This document shows, one piece after another, positions 34,840 to 45,844 of a stretch of DNA of 64,000 nt. Below the pieces are notes generated by a model that searched no databases, was not told the DNA's origin, and saw nothing but the letters and a program-made list of their open reading frames with translations. A program made the translations under genes and the position numbers. How positions within the stretch are numbered: position 1 is the first letter of the stretch; each line of letters begins with the position of its first letter. This stretch comes from Zerene cesonia (taxonomy: Eukaryota; Arthropoda; Insecta; Lepidoptera; Pieridae): NCBI RefSeq assembly GCF_012273895.1, contig NC_052129.1, positions 6,076,001 to 6,140,000 on the forward strand, read 5' to 3'.

Positions 34840-35670
34840 ATATGACAACACACATGATGTGAATCGCTACAAAAAAACTCACACATACATAAAGTTATTT
34901 GCAAAAACTTCAGATGACAAAATTTTTGTATTACCATATATTGTGTCCAATCTCCGAGATTTCGCAAAAATTTAAACAAGAAAGCCCCCGGGGCGGGAGA
35001 CTATATAACATTTTTATAATTATTGTACGTGTTTCTGTCCATGTTAATTACACTGTGATATCCAACAGTACCATTCATATTCCAACAGCGAGCATACATG
35101 TGCGATCTTGTACTCGTGACTATCCCTTATTGGAATCTTATCAAAATCAGTCAAGCATTTTAGTAGTTTAACATCTATATACATCTATTAGCATTCAGTA
35201 ATGTCAGTTAAACGACGTCAATAAAATGAATAAGTGTTATGACTATGAAAGTAGGTATGGTAGTACTGGATGCAAAAGATATAGAAAAAAAAACTACAAA
35301 TACAGGTATATATACCTAAAAGTATTAATCTTCTAGCGGAGTCGGTTAAAGCACAATGTCGCTTTTTTGTACAGTAATTCGACCTTCAAAGGTTCGTCTA
35401 AGAAAATGAATTGTTAATATTTTTTGTGCTTAACTTAATCAGATCGTAACGACTGTACTTGGTTGACGAGGTTTTTATAATAATTCTATTTTATATTATA
35501 TCTATATTAAAAAAAGGCATTTTTATTGTATGTAGCAGACGAACAACGCCACGGGTAACAATTAGTGTTACATAATAGTGAGTATGGCACAGATATATTT
35601 TACTAGATAGTTCAAATTTATGGACTACTTCTATACACTCCATTAGTCCATATGTTCCCCAGTTCCCAGT
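34840..35670. other. Non-coding DNA
   Basis: No gene or intact repeat recognised. A possible retroposon scrap lies around 34965-35000 (AAATTTAAACAAGAAAGCC), without support. Confidence 0.45.
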
Positions 35671-35671
35671 T

Positions 35672-35758
35672 CCCATTGCAGGGACTCAGACCTCCTATGT
35701 GGATTTAAGCATTAATCCACTACTCTGGCCAAGTGCGGGTTGGCAGATGTCACAAATG
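35672..35758 (+). repeat. Rep-R related retroposon fragment
   Basis: AGGGACTCAGACCTCCTATG, AAGCATTAATCCACTACTCT and GGCCAAGTGCGGGTTGGCAG match wording common next to lepidopteran RTE-like tails. Confidence 0.55.
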
Positions 35759-36139
35759 AACTAACTTTTTTAGTCCTAGTACATCGAGTTTTCTGATGTA
35801 TATATAGATATTTTTTTATTTCAAAGATAAATTATATGATAAACGTATATTGAATGTCATAATGTCTATTATTATTATTTTAGAATCATAAAGTTATGAA
35901 TTGGCTTCCTAGCCATATCAATGGTGTCTTGTCCTTTACCTGAAGGTTGTCTGGCAGAGATAGCTTTTAGCCATAAAGCCGCCTATTATTCAATTTTTCG
36001 TTTTTGTGTTAGGAGCTTTAGAGCTTGAGCCTTTATTTCTATATGAGAAATTGTACAATATATAAATTTATATTTTGCTCTGCTGGTCTACGAACCCGAC
36101 TTTTTGGGTAATTATTGTTATAGTGTATATTATTGTTAT

Positions 36140-36280
36140 ACACAGTTGTATATTATTGTTATAGTGTATGGAGGTTTTAGCTACTGAATCACCGCCATAT
36201 TTAATTTAATATGGCGGATATCTGACGGTGATTCAGTAGCTAAAACCTCCATACACTATAACAATAATATACAACTGTGT
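36140..36280. repeat. Perfect 55-bp inverted repeat (long hairpin)
   Basis: Arm 36140-36194 is the exact reverse complement of 36226-36280. The 31-base centre combines with the arm ends in a second, 9-bp hairpin (CCGCCATAT at 36192 with ATATGGCGG at 36209). Outside the palindrome, part of the left arm (TATATTATTGTTATA) is repeated directly at 36126-36140. Confidence 0.97.
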
Positions 36281-36606
36281 TTAATAAAACACCACACTAT
36301 TTTTTATCCCAGTTTTCGAAAGAGATTCGAACGTGTGACATATAAGTGAAAGAAAACAAGACACACAGTATCCAGATATTATACATCCCTGCATCCCATT
36401 GCAGATGGCTGCCATTACGCACACGCGAGCCGATTGCGTGCCACAACCGCAGTGCGCGTGTGTGCGTGCGAGGCCATCGCTGAGGTTTGCACTTGTAATA
36501 ATCATGTTTTTATATATTTGTACATTGCGTTTTCTCGTATACATCTGAAATATAGTTAAATATTATATAAGATGATTTTGATTTATCAACATTTCTTATC
36601 TTACTA

Positions 36607-36806
36607 TCTTACTAATATTATAAATGCGAAAGTTTGTAAGGATGTGTGTGTGCTTGTTACTCTTTCACGCAAAAACTACTGAACCGAATACAATTAAATT
36701 TGGTACGTAGACAGCTGGACAACTGGATAAACATGTAGGCAACTTTTTATCCCGATATTCCTACGGGATACGGACTTACGCTGGTGAAACCGCGGGGCGC
36801 AGCTAG
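36607..36806 (+). mobile_element. Hel-A copy 5
   Basis: Starts TCTTACTAATATTATAAATG and ends GGTGAAACCGCGGGGCGCAG then CTAG before T. Full length, few changes. Confidence 0.9.
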
Positions 36807-36822
36807 TATGACATAAAGAGGA

Positions 36823-36978
36823 AACATTTGTATTTCTGTATGTTTGTAAAGTTTTCACGCAAAAACTACTGGGGCGATTTTAAAAATGCTTTCACCATTT
36901 GAAAGCTGCAATAACACTGATTGTCATAGGCTATGGTAGGTGGTACACACCACGGGAAAAGCCGGGGCGAACACCTAG
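36823..36978 (+). mobile_element. Helitron-like element (Hel-K)
   Basis: TTGTATTTCTGTATGTTTG, CACGCAAAAACTACTGGGGC, and an end AAAGCCGGGGCGAACACCTAG before T. It directly follows Hel-A copy 5. Confidence 0.7.
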
Positions 36979-36984
36979 TGTGAA

Positions 36985-37062
36985 ACAAATAAAAATGATA
37001 GAATTCTATTTGTTTGAACGCGCTAATCTCAGCAACTACCGGATCCATTTCAAAAGTTCTAT
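36985..37062 (+). mobile_element. Hel-C fragment
   Basis: TTTGTTTGAACGCGCTAATC then TCAGCAACTACCGGATCCAT, the 5' part of Hel-C. Confidence 0.6.
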
Positions 37063-37169
37063 CACGGTTTATCACACACATTTTTACCACGTCGTCTACT
37101 TTTAAATAACATAATTATATTAATAATTTTAATAAACTTTATTATGTAAAAGCATATATACATATATCT

Positions 37170-37343
37170 CATTTCCTTACCTTTCCCCAGTCCCTTAATG
37201 CATTCTCTTTTCAAGTCAATCCTAGGCCTTGCGTCAGGCCTTACGCTTTACACAAGGCCTAAGGATTGAACGCAAATGGTCATGGGCGGTGGCAGCGCTT
37301 ACCATCATACGACCCACCAGCTCCATTGCCAACTATGACATAC
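37170..37343 (-). repeat. Rep-M copy 4 with enlarged hairpin
   Basis: Minus strand: GCTGGTGGGTCGTATGATGG, then GCCCATGACCATTTGCG, then a hairpin (37216-37231 with 37253-37269, one bulge). GGGACTGGGGAAAGGTAAGG follows. The hairpin sequence differs from that in copies 3 and 6. Confidence 0.7.
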
Positions 37344-37344
37344 A

Positions 37345-38080
37345 AAAAACAATATTCTAGTAACCTGGATTGAATCCAAGCCCTCCCATGCGACCACTGA
37401 CCAAACCGTGTTATAAAAAACATACATACAAAATAATTGAATGTGTAATAAAATTGAAATTCTAAGCTCATAGATAGTATCGTGGCCCGCATTAAGGCGC
37501 GTAAAATGTTATCTAAATTAAGATCGATGTAGAGTCAGCAAATAAACAATTTAATGAAAAATTAATTAAACTTCACAATTGAACCGTTGCGGTTTAGTGG
37601 TTGGCGCTGTTCGACATAGAGGTGTTGGTTTCAAAATTTTGAATTGTAATTCATCTAATTTAAAACGCGTATTTGTAAAGATGTTCGAAACTACCCGCTC
37701 GTCCCGGCTCCGCTCTGGTTGAACCGGGTGCACCCCGGTTGCAATAATGAAATTTTTATCTATTAAGGTTAAATAAATTTTATTAACACAGTTAGTGATG
37801 AGGATAAAAAAAGCCTGTATTGTAAATAAAACGACGGAATGAATGGAAATTTAATTCAAATTAAATCTTAAAAATTAATTAACAACATTCATCTCCATTA
37901 CATAAATGATTAAAAACATATTTCGTATAACGATTATAAATAAATCGTAATAAAATTACTTTCTCAGTCTGGGTCATAACCACACACAATTGGTTGTTCT
38001 CTGAAATTCCATAGAAGTGAAATGGAGGCTAATACAATTACTATTTTTATTCACAATTCACTTATATTTAAACAAAACAT
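37345..38080. other. Non-coding DNA with small repeat relics
   Basis: A tRNA-derived SINE remnant lies at 37583-37640 (GGTTTAGTGGTTGGCGCTG, then box-B-like TTGGTTTCAAAA), and a minus-strand Helitron-like end at 37690-37760 (CCGGCTCCGCTCTGGTTGAA). The rest is AT-rich. Confidence 0.5.
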
Positions 38081-38084
38081 TTCT

Positions 38085-38368
38085 TTTTTTTTTTTTATGT
38101 CATAGCGGGCAACTGAGCTGGTGGTTCGCCTGATGGTAAGCGATCACCACGCCCGCTTTTTTGGGGTAAGGGAAACGGAATGGATTAACGACTGGAAAGA
38201 AGGAATGGTCTGGGACGGGTGAGGAAAAGGAAACGGGCCTCCGGCTCCCCCACTCACCGTACGAAACACAGTGGCATGCCACTATTTCACGCCGGTTTTC
38301 TGTGGGGGTGTGGTACTTCCCCGGTGCGAGCTGGCCCAATTCGTGCCGAAGCGTGCTCGACTCCCACA
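38085..38368 (+). repeat. Rep-M copy 5, longest plus-orientation copy
   Basis: After a T-run: AGCGGGCAACTGAGCTGGTG, TTCGCCTGATGGTAAGCGAT, GGGTAAGGGAAACGG, then the 3' part to GTGCTCGACTCCCAC. The internal hairpin found in other copies is deleted. It defines the element's ends for comparison with 8818-9113. Confidence 0.85.
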
Positions 38369-38399
38369 ATATGAAACATTAATGCATATTGTTCATAAA

Positions 38400-38600
38400 T
38401 CGCTTCACAACATATTTTTGCAGAGCGAGATGCGCACAGAACTGCGGGCCAATATTTATCTAACCCTAATGACGTCACAGGTTATCTCGGCTTGTTCAGT
38501 CGCGTGACATCCGTCGCGGTTATCAACGATACAGCCTCCGAGCTCGCCCAGCCCGCCGCTACGTAACTTATCTTAATGTTACAACTTTTAACTTGTCTTT
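38400..38600. promoter_or_regulatory. GC-elevated segment with a full CRE
   Basis: TGACGTCA lies at 38470-38477 in a repeat-free, GC-richer stretch that also has CGCGTGACATCCGTCGC. TTTTTGCAG at 38420-38428 followed by an open 19 codons to CAG|GTTATC looks vaguely exon-like, but the donor is poor. Confidence 0.3.
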
Positions 38601-38665
38601 GTTCATTGAACAATGGCGTAAAATTTAATTACATCCGCGTCGATTGTGACGATTGTCGAATTATA

Positions 38666-38732
38666 GCCAAACTCCAACTCAAACTCAAGCTCCAACTCAA
38701 ACTCAAACTCAAACTCAAACTCCAACTCAAAC
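38666..38732. repeat. Imperfect (CAAACT)n hexanucleotide tract
   Basis: About eleven units mixing CAAACT and CCAACT. On the minus strand it reads as an EFEFEL-type peptide, which is not coding. The same unit forms the tail of Rep-L copies. Confidence 0.95.
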
Positions 38733-39119
38733 TTGTAAGGCAGCGTTCTTGAATTAATTATAGCCTTGATATCTATTTCGTTCGGGTACATTACTACGTC
38801 CCCTATTTCATCCCCTTAATTTTTTATGACAAAAACGTCTGACTTCTGAAAGATTCTATAAAAGGGTACATTGATTTCTGTTCAGCGATTCAACTTCAAA
38901 AGACAAAGAAATAAAAATTAAAAAGACTCGAGTATATCTATACTTTATCACTAGAGTGTTTTTAATATTTAGAGTGTGCCCTCCACGTATAGCGTAGAAA
39001 CGCATATCTATATTTCCGTATTCAAAAGATTTGTTAAATGAATTTTTCATGGCGACACGTGTAGTGGAATACAGGCGAGAGGCGACAGAACTAGAAAATC
39101 ATAACTAATTTCGACCACC

Positions 39120-39560
39120 TCAATTCTCCTTTCGCAATTTCTTCCAACTCTTTCTGCATCCGATTGCAAAAAAAGAAGCCCACATTTTGGCCTGGATTCT
39201 CCAGGACTATTTTCATTATAGCTTTTTTAAATCAGTGCTCTGGTTTAGCAGTGAAAGCATAACAGATCGAGACAGCTATTTGCATTTACATCATTAGTGC
39301 AATGCGCTAAGATAAAACGCTTTACCGAAGTAAGCAACAAACGCTCGTCCGCAAACACAACTGCAGGTTAAATCTATTAAGGTATATTAAAAGCAGCGTT
39401 TCGTAACAGATGAAATAACAAGCCCGTTACGAACAAATCCTTAATAACGGAGCGGGCAAACAAACCCTGCATTTCATTTCACTGCCACTATTGTGTCGGA
39501 TCCAATGAATGGCTTAAGGCAGCTCGCGGACGGACGGTTTACACGCGGCGACTGTGTCGT
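39120..39560. promoter_or_regulatory. Repeat-free block, candidate conserved non-coding element
   Basis: Over 400 bases without repeat matches, with CAGCTATTTGCATTTACATC at 39271 (POU-type ATTTGCAT), ACAAATCCTTAATAACGGAG, and GGCAGCTCGCGGACGGACGG. Frames are closed on both strands. The evenly mixed composition is unlike the surrounding AT-rich DNA. Confidence 0.4.
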
Positions 39561-39564
39561 ACTT

Positions 39565-39928
39565 TCTCATTTTAGCAGTGACACCTTCATTTATATTTAT
39601 TGTATGTTATAGGGAAACACACTTAAAACATCTCCCTTAATTGACTTTATGTTTTACAAAGTGATATTTTTTAGTTAGACAGATATATTATTAAGTTTAA
39701 ATACCCATACCAGAATCAAAATGTCATAACGCAAAGAACAGCATTTAACAAATTCAACCTCATAGTAAGTGATTACGGTACATAGGCAGATCTATCTACC
39801 AGCTTTAGGTACCTAATAGATTATTAGTGGAACATATTTGTAGCAGCATATACTAACCAAACAAATAAATATACAGACAATAAATAGCAATACAAATCCC
39901 GAATTCTTCTGAAAGCACGATCTAGTCA
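39565..39928. other. AT-rich non-coding DNA
   Basis: Nothing recognisable. Confidence 0.5.
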
Positions 39929-39932
39929 GAAA

Positions 39933-40132
39933 TCCTACTAATATTATAAATGCGAAAGTTTGTAAGGATGTGTGTGTGGTTGTTGCTCTTTCACGCAAAA
40001 ACTACAGAACCGATTGCAATAAAATTTGGTACGTAGACAGCTGGATAACTGGAATAACATATAGGCAACTTTCTATCCCGATATTCTTACGGGATACGGA
40101 CTCACGCGGGTGAAACCGCAGGGCGCAGCTAG
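39933..40132 (+). mobile_element. Hel-A copy 6
   Basis: TCCTACTAATATTATAAATG to GCGCAGCTAG before T, nearly consensus throughout. Confidence 0.92.
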
Positions 40133-40139
40133 TAATACA

Positions 40140-40680
40140 TAATTCCACATAGGCAGCGGGCAAAAATCACAAGTGCGCGCAAAGCCGGGAAGCAAAAGTT
40201 GTTAACCAATCGCCTACCACGTCCCCGCCGCACAGGGACGAGATCCTAAAAGTTTTAAAATCTCGTCGATTTTTATTTTCTCGCTCGACATGGAATATTC
40301 GATGTATCGAGTTGAATTCATTAAATTTACGAAGAGTATCGCTGGTGGCCCGGTTGTACAGCAAAAGGTGGAACGGTGATACCGCTTTTTTTTAAACTTT
40401 TAAAATGTCACACCATTTTTTTTACGGTACATTTAATGTCCAGAGACTCGGCGTCCGAACATCGCGAATGCTTTTGTAATAAAATAGCATGTACGTATAG
40501 CTTGCGAATTTATAAAAAAAAACTTCAATGTTTAAAAAAGAACGAATAAAAAAGACTCAAGGATCACGGAGGTACATATTCACCGATAAAAGAATTTTTG
40601 TAATCGTTAGTTACTCTCCAGTAGTTCCTAACATTAGCATATTAAAAAAAAACAAACACACAAACTCTTCAAGTATATAA
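40140..40680. other. Non-coding DNA
   Basis: A GC-elevated patch at 40150-40300 has no repeat match and no coherent exon. The rest is AT-rich. Confidence 0.4.
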
Positions 40681-40685
40681 GATTA

Positions 40686-40862
40686 CTAGCCGACTCGGCA
40701 ACCGCTGTTCTGCCTTACTCTTATCATTTAGGGGTATGAAAAATAGGTATTAGCCGATACTCAGACATACCCGATATGCACACAAAATTTCATAAGAATC
40801 GGTCCAACCGTTTCCGACGAATTTGGTAACTACAATTGTGACACGGGAATTCTATATATAAG
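40686..40862 (-). mobile_element. Hel-D copy 1, minus
   Basis: On the minus strand it begins TATATATAGAATTCCCGTGT, has AAACGGTTGGACCGATTCTT and ends CGGTTGCCGAGTCGGCTAG. This is a familiar lepidopteran family. Confidence 0.75.
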
Positions 40863-40869
40863 ATTATTA

Positions 40870-41435
40870 TATAATATACGCGTACTTTCCAGTCATAATG
40901 AAATTCAGTAACGAATTGATCGCAATAACTCGGCTGTCATTTAATCAAATTGAATCCAGAATAACTCCTAATTTCGTGAATACTGTCAGTTATAAAAAAG
41001 GGCTAGACATTTTATTAGTACGATACTTAATGAAACTCTTAAAATAGATACCTAATATTGTAGTTAAGGAAGGTAATAACTAATAATTAAAACACAACAA
41101 GCTTTTTGTATAAGCATACATTTGAAAATGTTTATTATTTACAAAACTGTATTATCATTATCTGATATCCAGTGTTTATATTTAAATACCTGAACATAAA
41201 TATGAAACATTTAATACATACAAATATTATGCACATTGCAAATTAAAACTACTTTTCTCTCAGAGTTAAAGGGAACCGAACCAATAACAAAAAAAAACTA
41301 TCAAAATAAACACGTACGAAACAAATTAACGTTTCCCATACACCATCATAAACAAACACATAAATCCGCAACGCCTAATTACGCGAAAACCACGTGAATC
41401 GTAGTACACATTTCGCTGTTAAATTTGTCCTCCAT
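40870..41435. other. AT-rich non-coding DNA
   Basis: Nothing recognisable. Confidence 0.5.
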
Positions 41436-41439
41436 CAAC

Positions 41440-41670
41440 AAAGTTCAGAGCTGTTGGTCCACAAATAAGAGCAAGGCACCTTTTCACTCCATTCGAAAGA
41501 GTTGCCAACTCAAAAAAAATCCGACTAATCTAGCCTTTTTGCCCCGCCTCCGTCCGCCAATGAGTTTTGGGAAGTAAAAAGTCGTAATAGCCCGCTTCGG
41601 GGTTGCCGGTGGCGTTTTTTAAAGGTCGCCTCTTCTCTATCGGCGTAATTGAATGTTGGTTTTATGATTT
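41440..41670. other. Repeat-free GC-elevated block
   Basis: Contains GCCCCGCCTCCGTCCGCCAA and CGGGGTTGCCGGTGGCG with no repeat match. Frames are closed. A conserved non-coding element is possible. Confidence 0.3.
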
Positions 41671-41679
41671 TTCCAATTT

Positions 41680-42180
41680 ATATAACTACGAGTAACTAGC
41701 TGCATCCACCGTTACACATTACAAATTGTATTATACGAGTGATACATCTTCATTATTTTCGTGTTAGACATTATAGTAATTCAGTCCCGATTTAGAATCT
41801 ACACCTAATTCCCTCCAAGGAACGTCGGTGCTCATGTTAGTACCAAACAATTAACTTACCTACCTACGTTCAGTTTTTCTAGATACTATTTTATTAGTTC
41901 TATGAATATGAATTATATTGAATTTCGTTGAGTTTAGATTTAAATAACTGCTCATAAGTTTAAAACAATTAGACGGTCTAATAATCAACTTTAAAGTTTT
42001 ACATAATTAATTATATGTTCTTTTATTATTATATAATATATATTTAATATATATTTAAAACAATAATTTATCAGGTAACAAACACAAAAGAAATACAATC
42101 AAACTAATAACCTCCTCCTTTCTTAAGTCGGTTGAAAACTTACACTGAAATGAATGTACATAAACTAATACTATAGAGCT
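41680..42180. other. AT-rich non-coding DNA
   Basis: CCTCCTCCTTTCTTAAGTCG at 42111-42130 is a scrap of the minus-strand start of Rep-G. Otherwise nothing. Confidence 0.45.
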
Positions 42181-42184
42181 TAAG

Positions 42185-42318
42185 AGTTTGTTTGTTTGTT
42201 TGAACGCGCTTATCTCAGGAACTACTGGCAGGTATTCTTTCAGACTTAGATAGCCCATTTATTGAGAAAGGCTTTAGGCTATATATGTAGCACGGGCGAA
42301 GCCGGGGCGGACCGCTAG
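42185..42318 (+). mobile_element. Hel-C copy 3
   Basis: TTTGTTTGAACGCGCTTATC, TCAGGAACTACTGGCAGGTA, and a 3' end GAAGCCGGGGCGGACCGCTAG before T. Confidence 0.8.
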
Positions 42319-42324
42319 TATATT

Positions 42325-42880
42325 ATAGGCACGTATATTCAATATTGACAATACACCTCTTACCCTACAGCTCAACAGTATAATTCTTGATAACTCAAAA
42401 AAACAGCTCTATTAGCCAAATATACTGAACCAGACATCAAAGTAACAAAAACAACTATTTAATCGCATTATACGATTCGTCAAAAATTCCCAAAACCAGC
42501 GGCCATCGCTAACCGTGGTTCAGCTAACCCTCTGTTTAATTAAATCAATGATAAAGCACTGACTCGGCACTTTCCACCCCGACCGTGTCTCGCGCTTGTT
42601 ATAGATTCATTGTATTAAAAATTATTTTTCATTCGCATATGCGCATGCTATGTTCCATTAGAGGGTTACCCACTACAATAACAATACTTACGTGTTTATA
42701 TTGAGCGACTTGACGAAAAACAAGTTTTTTTAGGACACATGCACTAAACATTAATTCTATACAGTTGTAGCTACATATACTGGATTAGATAGATATTTAT
42801 GATCTTATTTTTTGTTACTCACTTATTGTTACATTAAATAATAATAAAACATAATAGTTTAAAAAAACTAAAAAACACGC
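42325..42880. other. Non-coding DNA
   Basis: GC-richer at 42490-42600 without repeat match, otherwise AT-rich. No exon supported. Confidence 0.45.
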
Positions 42881-42884
42881 TTTG

Positions 42885-43062
42885 ACAAAAATCATATTTT
42901 GCAAATTGAAAACTGGAATAATTTTATCAAATTAGTGTATTGTCATCGGTCCTCAATAAATCTACAAAGTTTGAACGAAATCTGGCCGTTTAAAGTGGGT
43001 CAAAATCGCGCCCAAAGAAGTCGGTTACAAACAAACATACAGGTGAAGCTAATAAAAAGCGT
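42885..43062 (+). repeat. Dispersed lepidopteran repeat, retroposon-like
   Basis: TGTATTGTCATCGGTCCTCA, AAAGTTTGAACGAAATCTGG, GTGGGTCAAAATCGCGCCCA and TACAGGTGAAGCTAATAAAA are wording I recall as widely repeated in moth genomes. Class uncertain; only one copy here. Confidence 0.55.
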
Positions 43063-43069
43063 GTAAAAA

Positions 43070-43200
43070 GTGGTCAAGTGCGAGCCGGACTCGCGACATA
43101 AAGGATTCCGTACAAATAGGCTAAAGAGCAATTGTTAATGTAACACAGCCTGTCGCCAGGCTAGACAGACCGATAGACAAACAGACACAAAAAATGAAAA
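43070..43200 (+). repeat. Rep-Q 5' portion
   Basis: GGTCAAGTGCGAGCCGGACT then CGCGACATAAAGGATTCCGT, followed by GACAGACCGATAGACAAACAG. It adjoins the preceding repeat with almost no spacer. Confidence 0.65.
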
Positions 43201-43639
43201 TCAACAAGAAGGTAAAGATTACCACTTATTTAACTTTTACTTATTATTAAAGTCAACTTAATTTGAAAAAAAAAATGAAAACGCTTACCTTTTGTCCCTG
43301 TTATGTCAGACATGTAAAATAAATGTAGTTGGTACAATTAGAAAACAAATAGCATTTAGTATGTAACAATGGAGAAACTTCGAGAATAAATTTTCCTTGA
43401 ATAATAACTGTCTACAGAAAGAGTATAATATTTACATTGTTCTGTGTTTTTATATAGTTTGCTATTACGCGAATATGTACTTTGTGATGATGTAATAAGC
43501 TTCCCTTTCGTTTAGAAATCTATATGAAAAATCACATTTTTTTGGCATAATTTAATTATGTGTCAAACAAATACAATATGAAATCTTAAAGAAACTAACA
43601 TTTAATAAAAATAGCAGACACGTTTATAAAACATATATG

Positions 43640-43800
43640 CAAACTCAAACTCAAACTCAAACATTTATTTATTCAACTAGTCTTCTTATAGAAGCACTTT
43701 TGAATCGTCATATTTACACAATTATAACATTTACCACCGGTTCGGAAGGCAGTTTCTACAGAGAAGAGCCGGCAAGAAACTAGTTGCTCTTTTAAAATAA
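43640..43800 (-). repeat. Rep-L copy, retroposon 3' end with CAAACT tail
   Basis: CAAACTCAAACTCAAACTC, ATTTATTTATTCAACTAG, CTTATAGAAGCACTTTTGAA, ACCACCGGTTCGGAAGGCAG and GAGCCGGCAAGAAACTAG. On the minus strand the element ends in (GTTTGA)n, as non-LTR elements with repeat tails do. Confidence 0.65.
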
Positions 43801-43804
43801 TATA

Positions 43805-44515
43805 AATTTTAAATTTTAATTCTACATAATATGTAACATGTACATAACAATGATGCTAATGAAATTAAAATTAAATTATTGGATGTTTAGATATTATTAT
43901 TCAATCTAAATAAGTTACCATCTACTAAAAAAATTGAAGAATTTAAAATATTCATAATATTCAGAATTATTTCGCAAAGAAAAATTAGTCGAATTGAGAA
44001 ACTCGTTTCTAGAATATCGGTTGAAAGTAATGTTTTAAATATAATGTATGTGAGAAATCAAGGAAAATCTTATTCTCGCAATTGCTTAGAAATAAATTTA
44101 TTTATGTGTTACATAAAAGCATATCAATCAGTTTCATGTGCTTCTTTTAATTACGTTTCCATAGCGACTTCGAAATAAGCATTCGATAAGTTAAATAGAA
44201 ATTAATACATCGGCTAAAACAAACGCACAGTGAAATTCAAATATACCCACATTTAGGTATTAACGATCAAACACAATTAAAGACGGCCAATATTATGATA
44301 TCGTTATAGCGTTATAGCGGTCTCTAGCAACGCGGCCGGCTCCGGGCCGATACCGGAATCCACAAAACAACCGATTTTCGATGTTTTTATAACGATCCGA
44401 CACCGACTTGGCGTTAGAGCGAACGATTTACACACTGCACACAGAATTTTAAATTTTAACTTAATTTTCACTTGGGAAATATCTTTCTATTTACATTGTG
44501 CATTATAACGATACA
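43805..44515. other. AT-rich non-coding DNA with a GC-elevated block at 44270-44420
   Basis: The block holds GCAACGCGGCCGGCTCCGGG and CGATACCGGAATCC without repeat matches, and may be a conserved element. Around it I see nothing. Confidence 0.4.
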
Positions 44516-44519
44516 CGGG

Positions 44520-44688
44520 CTAATAAATTAAACTAACGGTACATCCTGGCTTCGCTCCAGGTACATATATTAGTCTATAGCACTCATGAATCACGTAGGT
44601 ACATATGGAACGGCGAAAGAATTTTGAAATAGTTCCAGTAGTTTTTGAGATTAGCGCGTCCAAACAAACTCTTCAGCTTGATAACACT
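44520..44688 (-). mobile_element. Hel-C copy 4, minus
   Basis: CTGGCTTCGCTCCAGG hairpin at one end and TTTTTGAGATTAGCGCGTCC with AACAAACTCTTCAGCTTG at the other. Confidence 0.65.
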
Positions 44689-44689
44689 T

Positions 44690-45225
44690 TTCGCCGACAC
44701 GTTCAGAAGTATAATTCCTCGAAATTAATTTGAATTAATGCATTTATTACAGTGATTAGTCATACCGTGTATCAAATTAGAAAACTGATATAATGTCTAA
44801 AATCTATCGCTTGGTTTATTAGAAACGCAATTTTCACATGAATTTTACATATTGTATTACGAATAAATCGAAACATAAAACAAATACAAGCCACACTTTA
44901 CTTTATACAATTCAATGTGCGCAGTGCGTAAGTGGAACCGGTATCGTAAACTATTGTTATTTTGGGAACCTACCTGGCGGACAAACACAAATTTAAGGGA
45001 ATATCACGAGCCTGTCCCATCGCGTTAAGTGCGCTTCGATTGTCAACAATGCTGTATTTTAAAATATTATTAGCTTAGGGCTTTTGTTGTTATAGCTAGG
45101 TAGGTGCTGCGCTCGAAATTTGAGCTCATTTTGACGATTTAAAACTGCGTTCCGGTGCACGCATTGAGATGAATAATGTTATACTCTGATGTGGTACGAA
45201 TTACTCTAGTATCTTTGGTAATAAT
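44690..45225. other. Non-coding DNA
   Basis: No repeat or exon recognised. GC rises slightly at 44930-45030 and 45110-45170. Confidence 0.45.
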
Positions 45226-45227
45226 AT

Positions 45228-45405
45228 AAAGCTGAAGAGTACGTTTGTTTGAATCTAATCTCAGCAACTACTGAACCGATTTTTACTATTGGATATGTAT
45301 ATCTCGAAGTGCTAACGGTGAAATAATTTTTGAAATCGGTCGAGTAGTTTTCACCTAAAAAGACATATAAAAATACAAATTTTTCCTCTTTATAATATAA
45401 GTTTA
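45228..45405 (+). mobile_element. Hel-C copy 5, divergent 3' half
   Basis: AAGCTGAAGAGTACGTTTG, AATCTCAGCAACTACTGAAC, then an unusual second half (GAAATCGGTCGAGTAGTTTT), ending in TATAATATAAG without a CTAG hairpin. Confidence 0.5.
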
Positions 45406-45726
45406 GATCTAAGACCGATTTCCTAAGTGAAGTTCCTTTCTATCACGAAAAAAATAAGTTTTATTGTAAATAAATTCCTTCTTAAATTGCTCACGAACGC
45501 AGCACAAGGATATTGTGTATGTGTGTGTGTTTGTAATCCCAATATAAAGCTATATTTCGTTAAAAAGCGGGTAATGCGATATCGAAAGGGGGAAATTAAA
45601 ATCGGCTTATCGTCTTATCTGATATACAACGCAAATTGTTTGCTAAATACATCCATTTGCTACGGCTTCGTCTGCGGTTCTCGACGGGCATCCGAACTTA
45701 CGTTGCGTTTTATTGTTTTTGTGTTA

Positions 45727-45840
45727 CTAGCTGGAACCTGCGGCTTCACTCGCTTGGTACCTGACTGTTATTACATTTATTTATGTATTAGTACAAATCA
45801 CGTTTGTAACTAGTTTTAGAAAAAAAATATTAAAGGCTTT
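45727..45840 (-). mobile_element. Helitron-like 3' end fragment, minus
   Basis: CTAGCTGGAACCTGCGGCTT then CACTCGCTTGGTA is the minus reading of a GAAGCCGCAGG...CTAG terminus. Confidence 0.5.
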
Positions 45841-45844
45841 TTAC

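Noticed and set aside
38421..38485. Possible plus-strand exon after TTTTTGCAG
   Set aside because: The donor CAG|GTTATC is poor, and the CRE within it offers a simpler regulatory explanation.
38603..38791. Minus-strand frame with EFEFELEL repeats
   Set aside because: It is a translation of the CAAACT tract.
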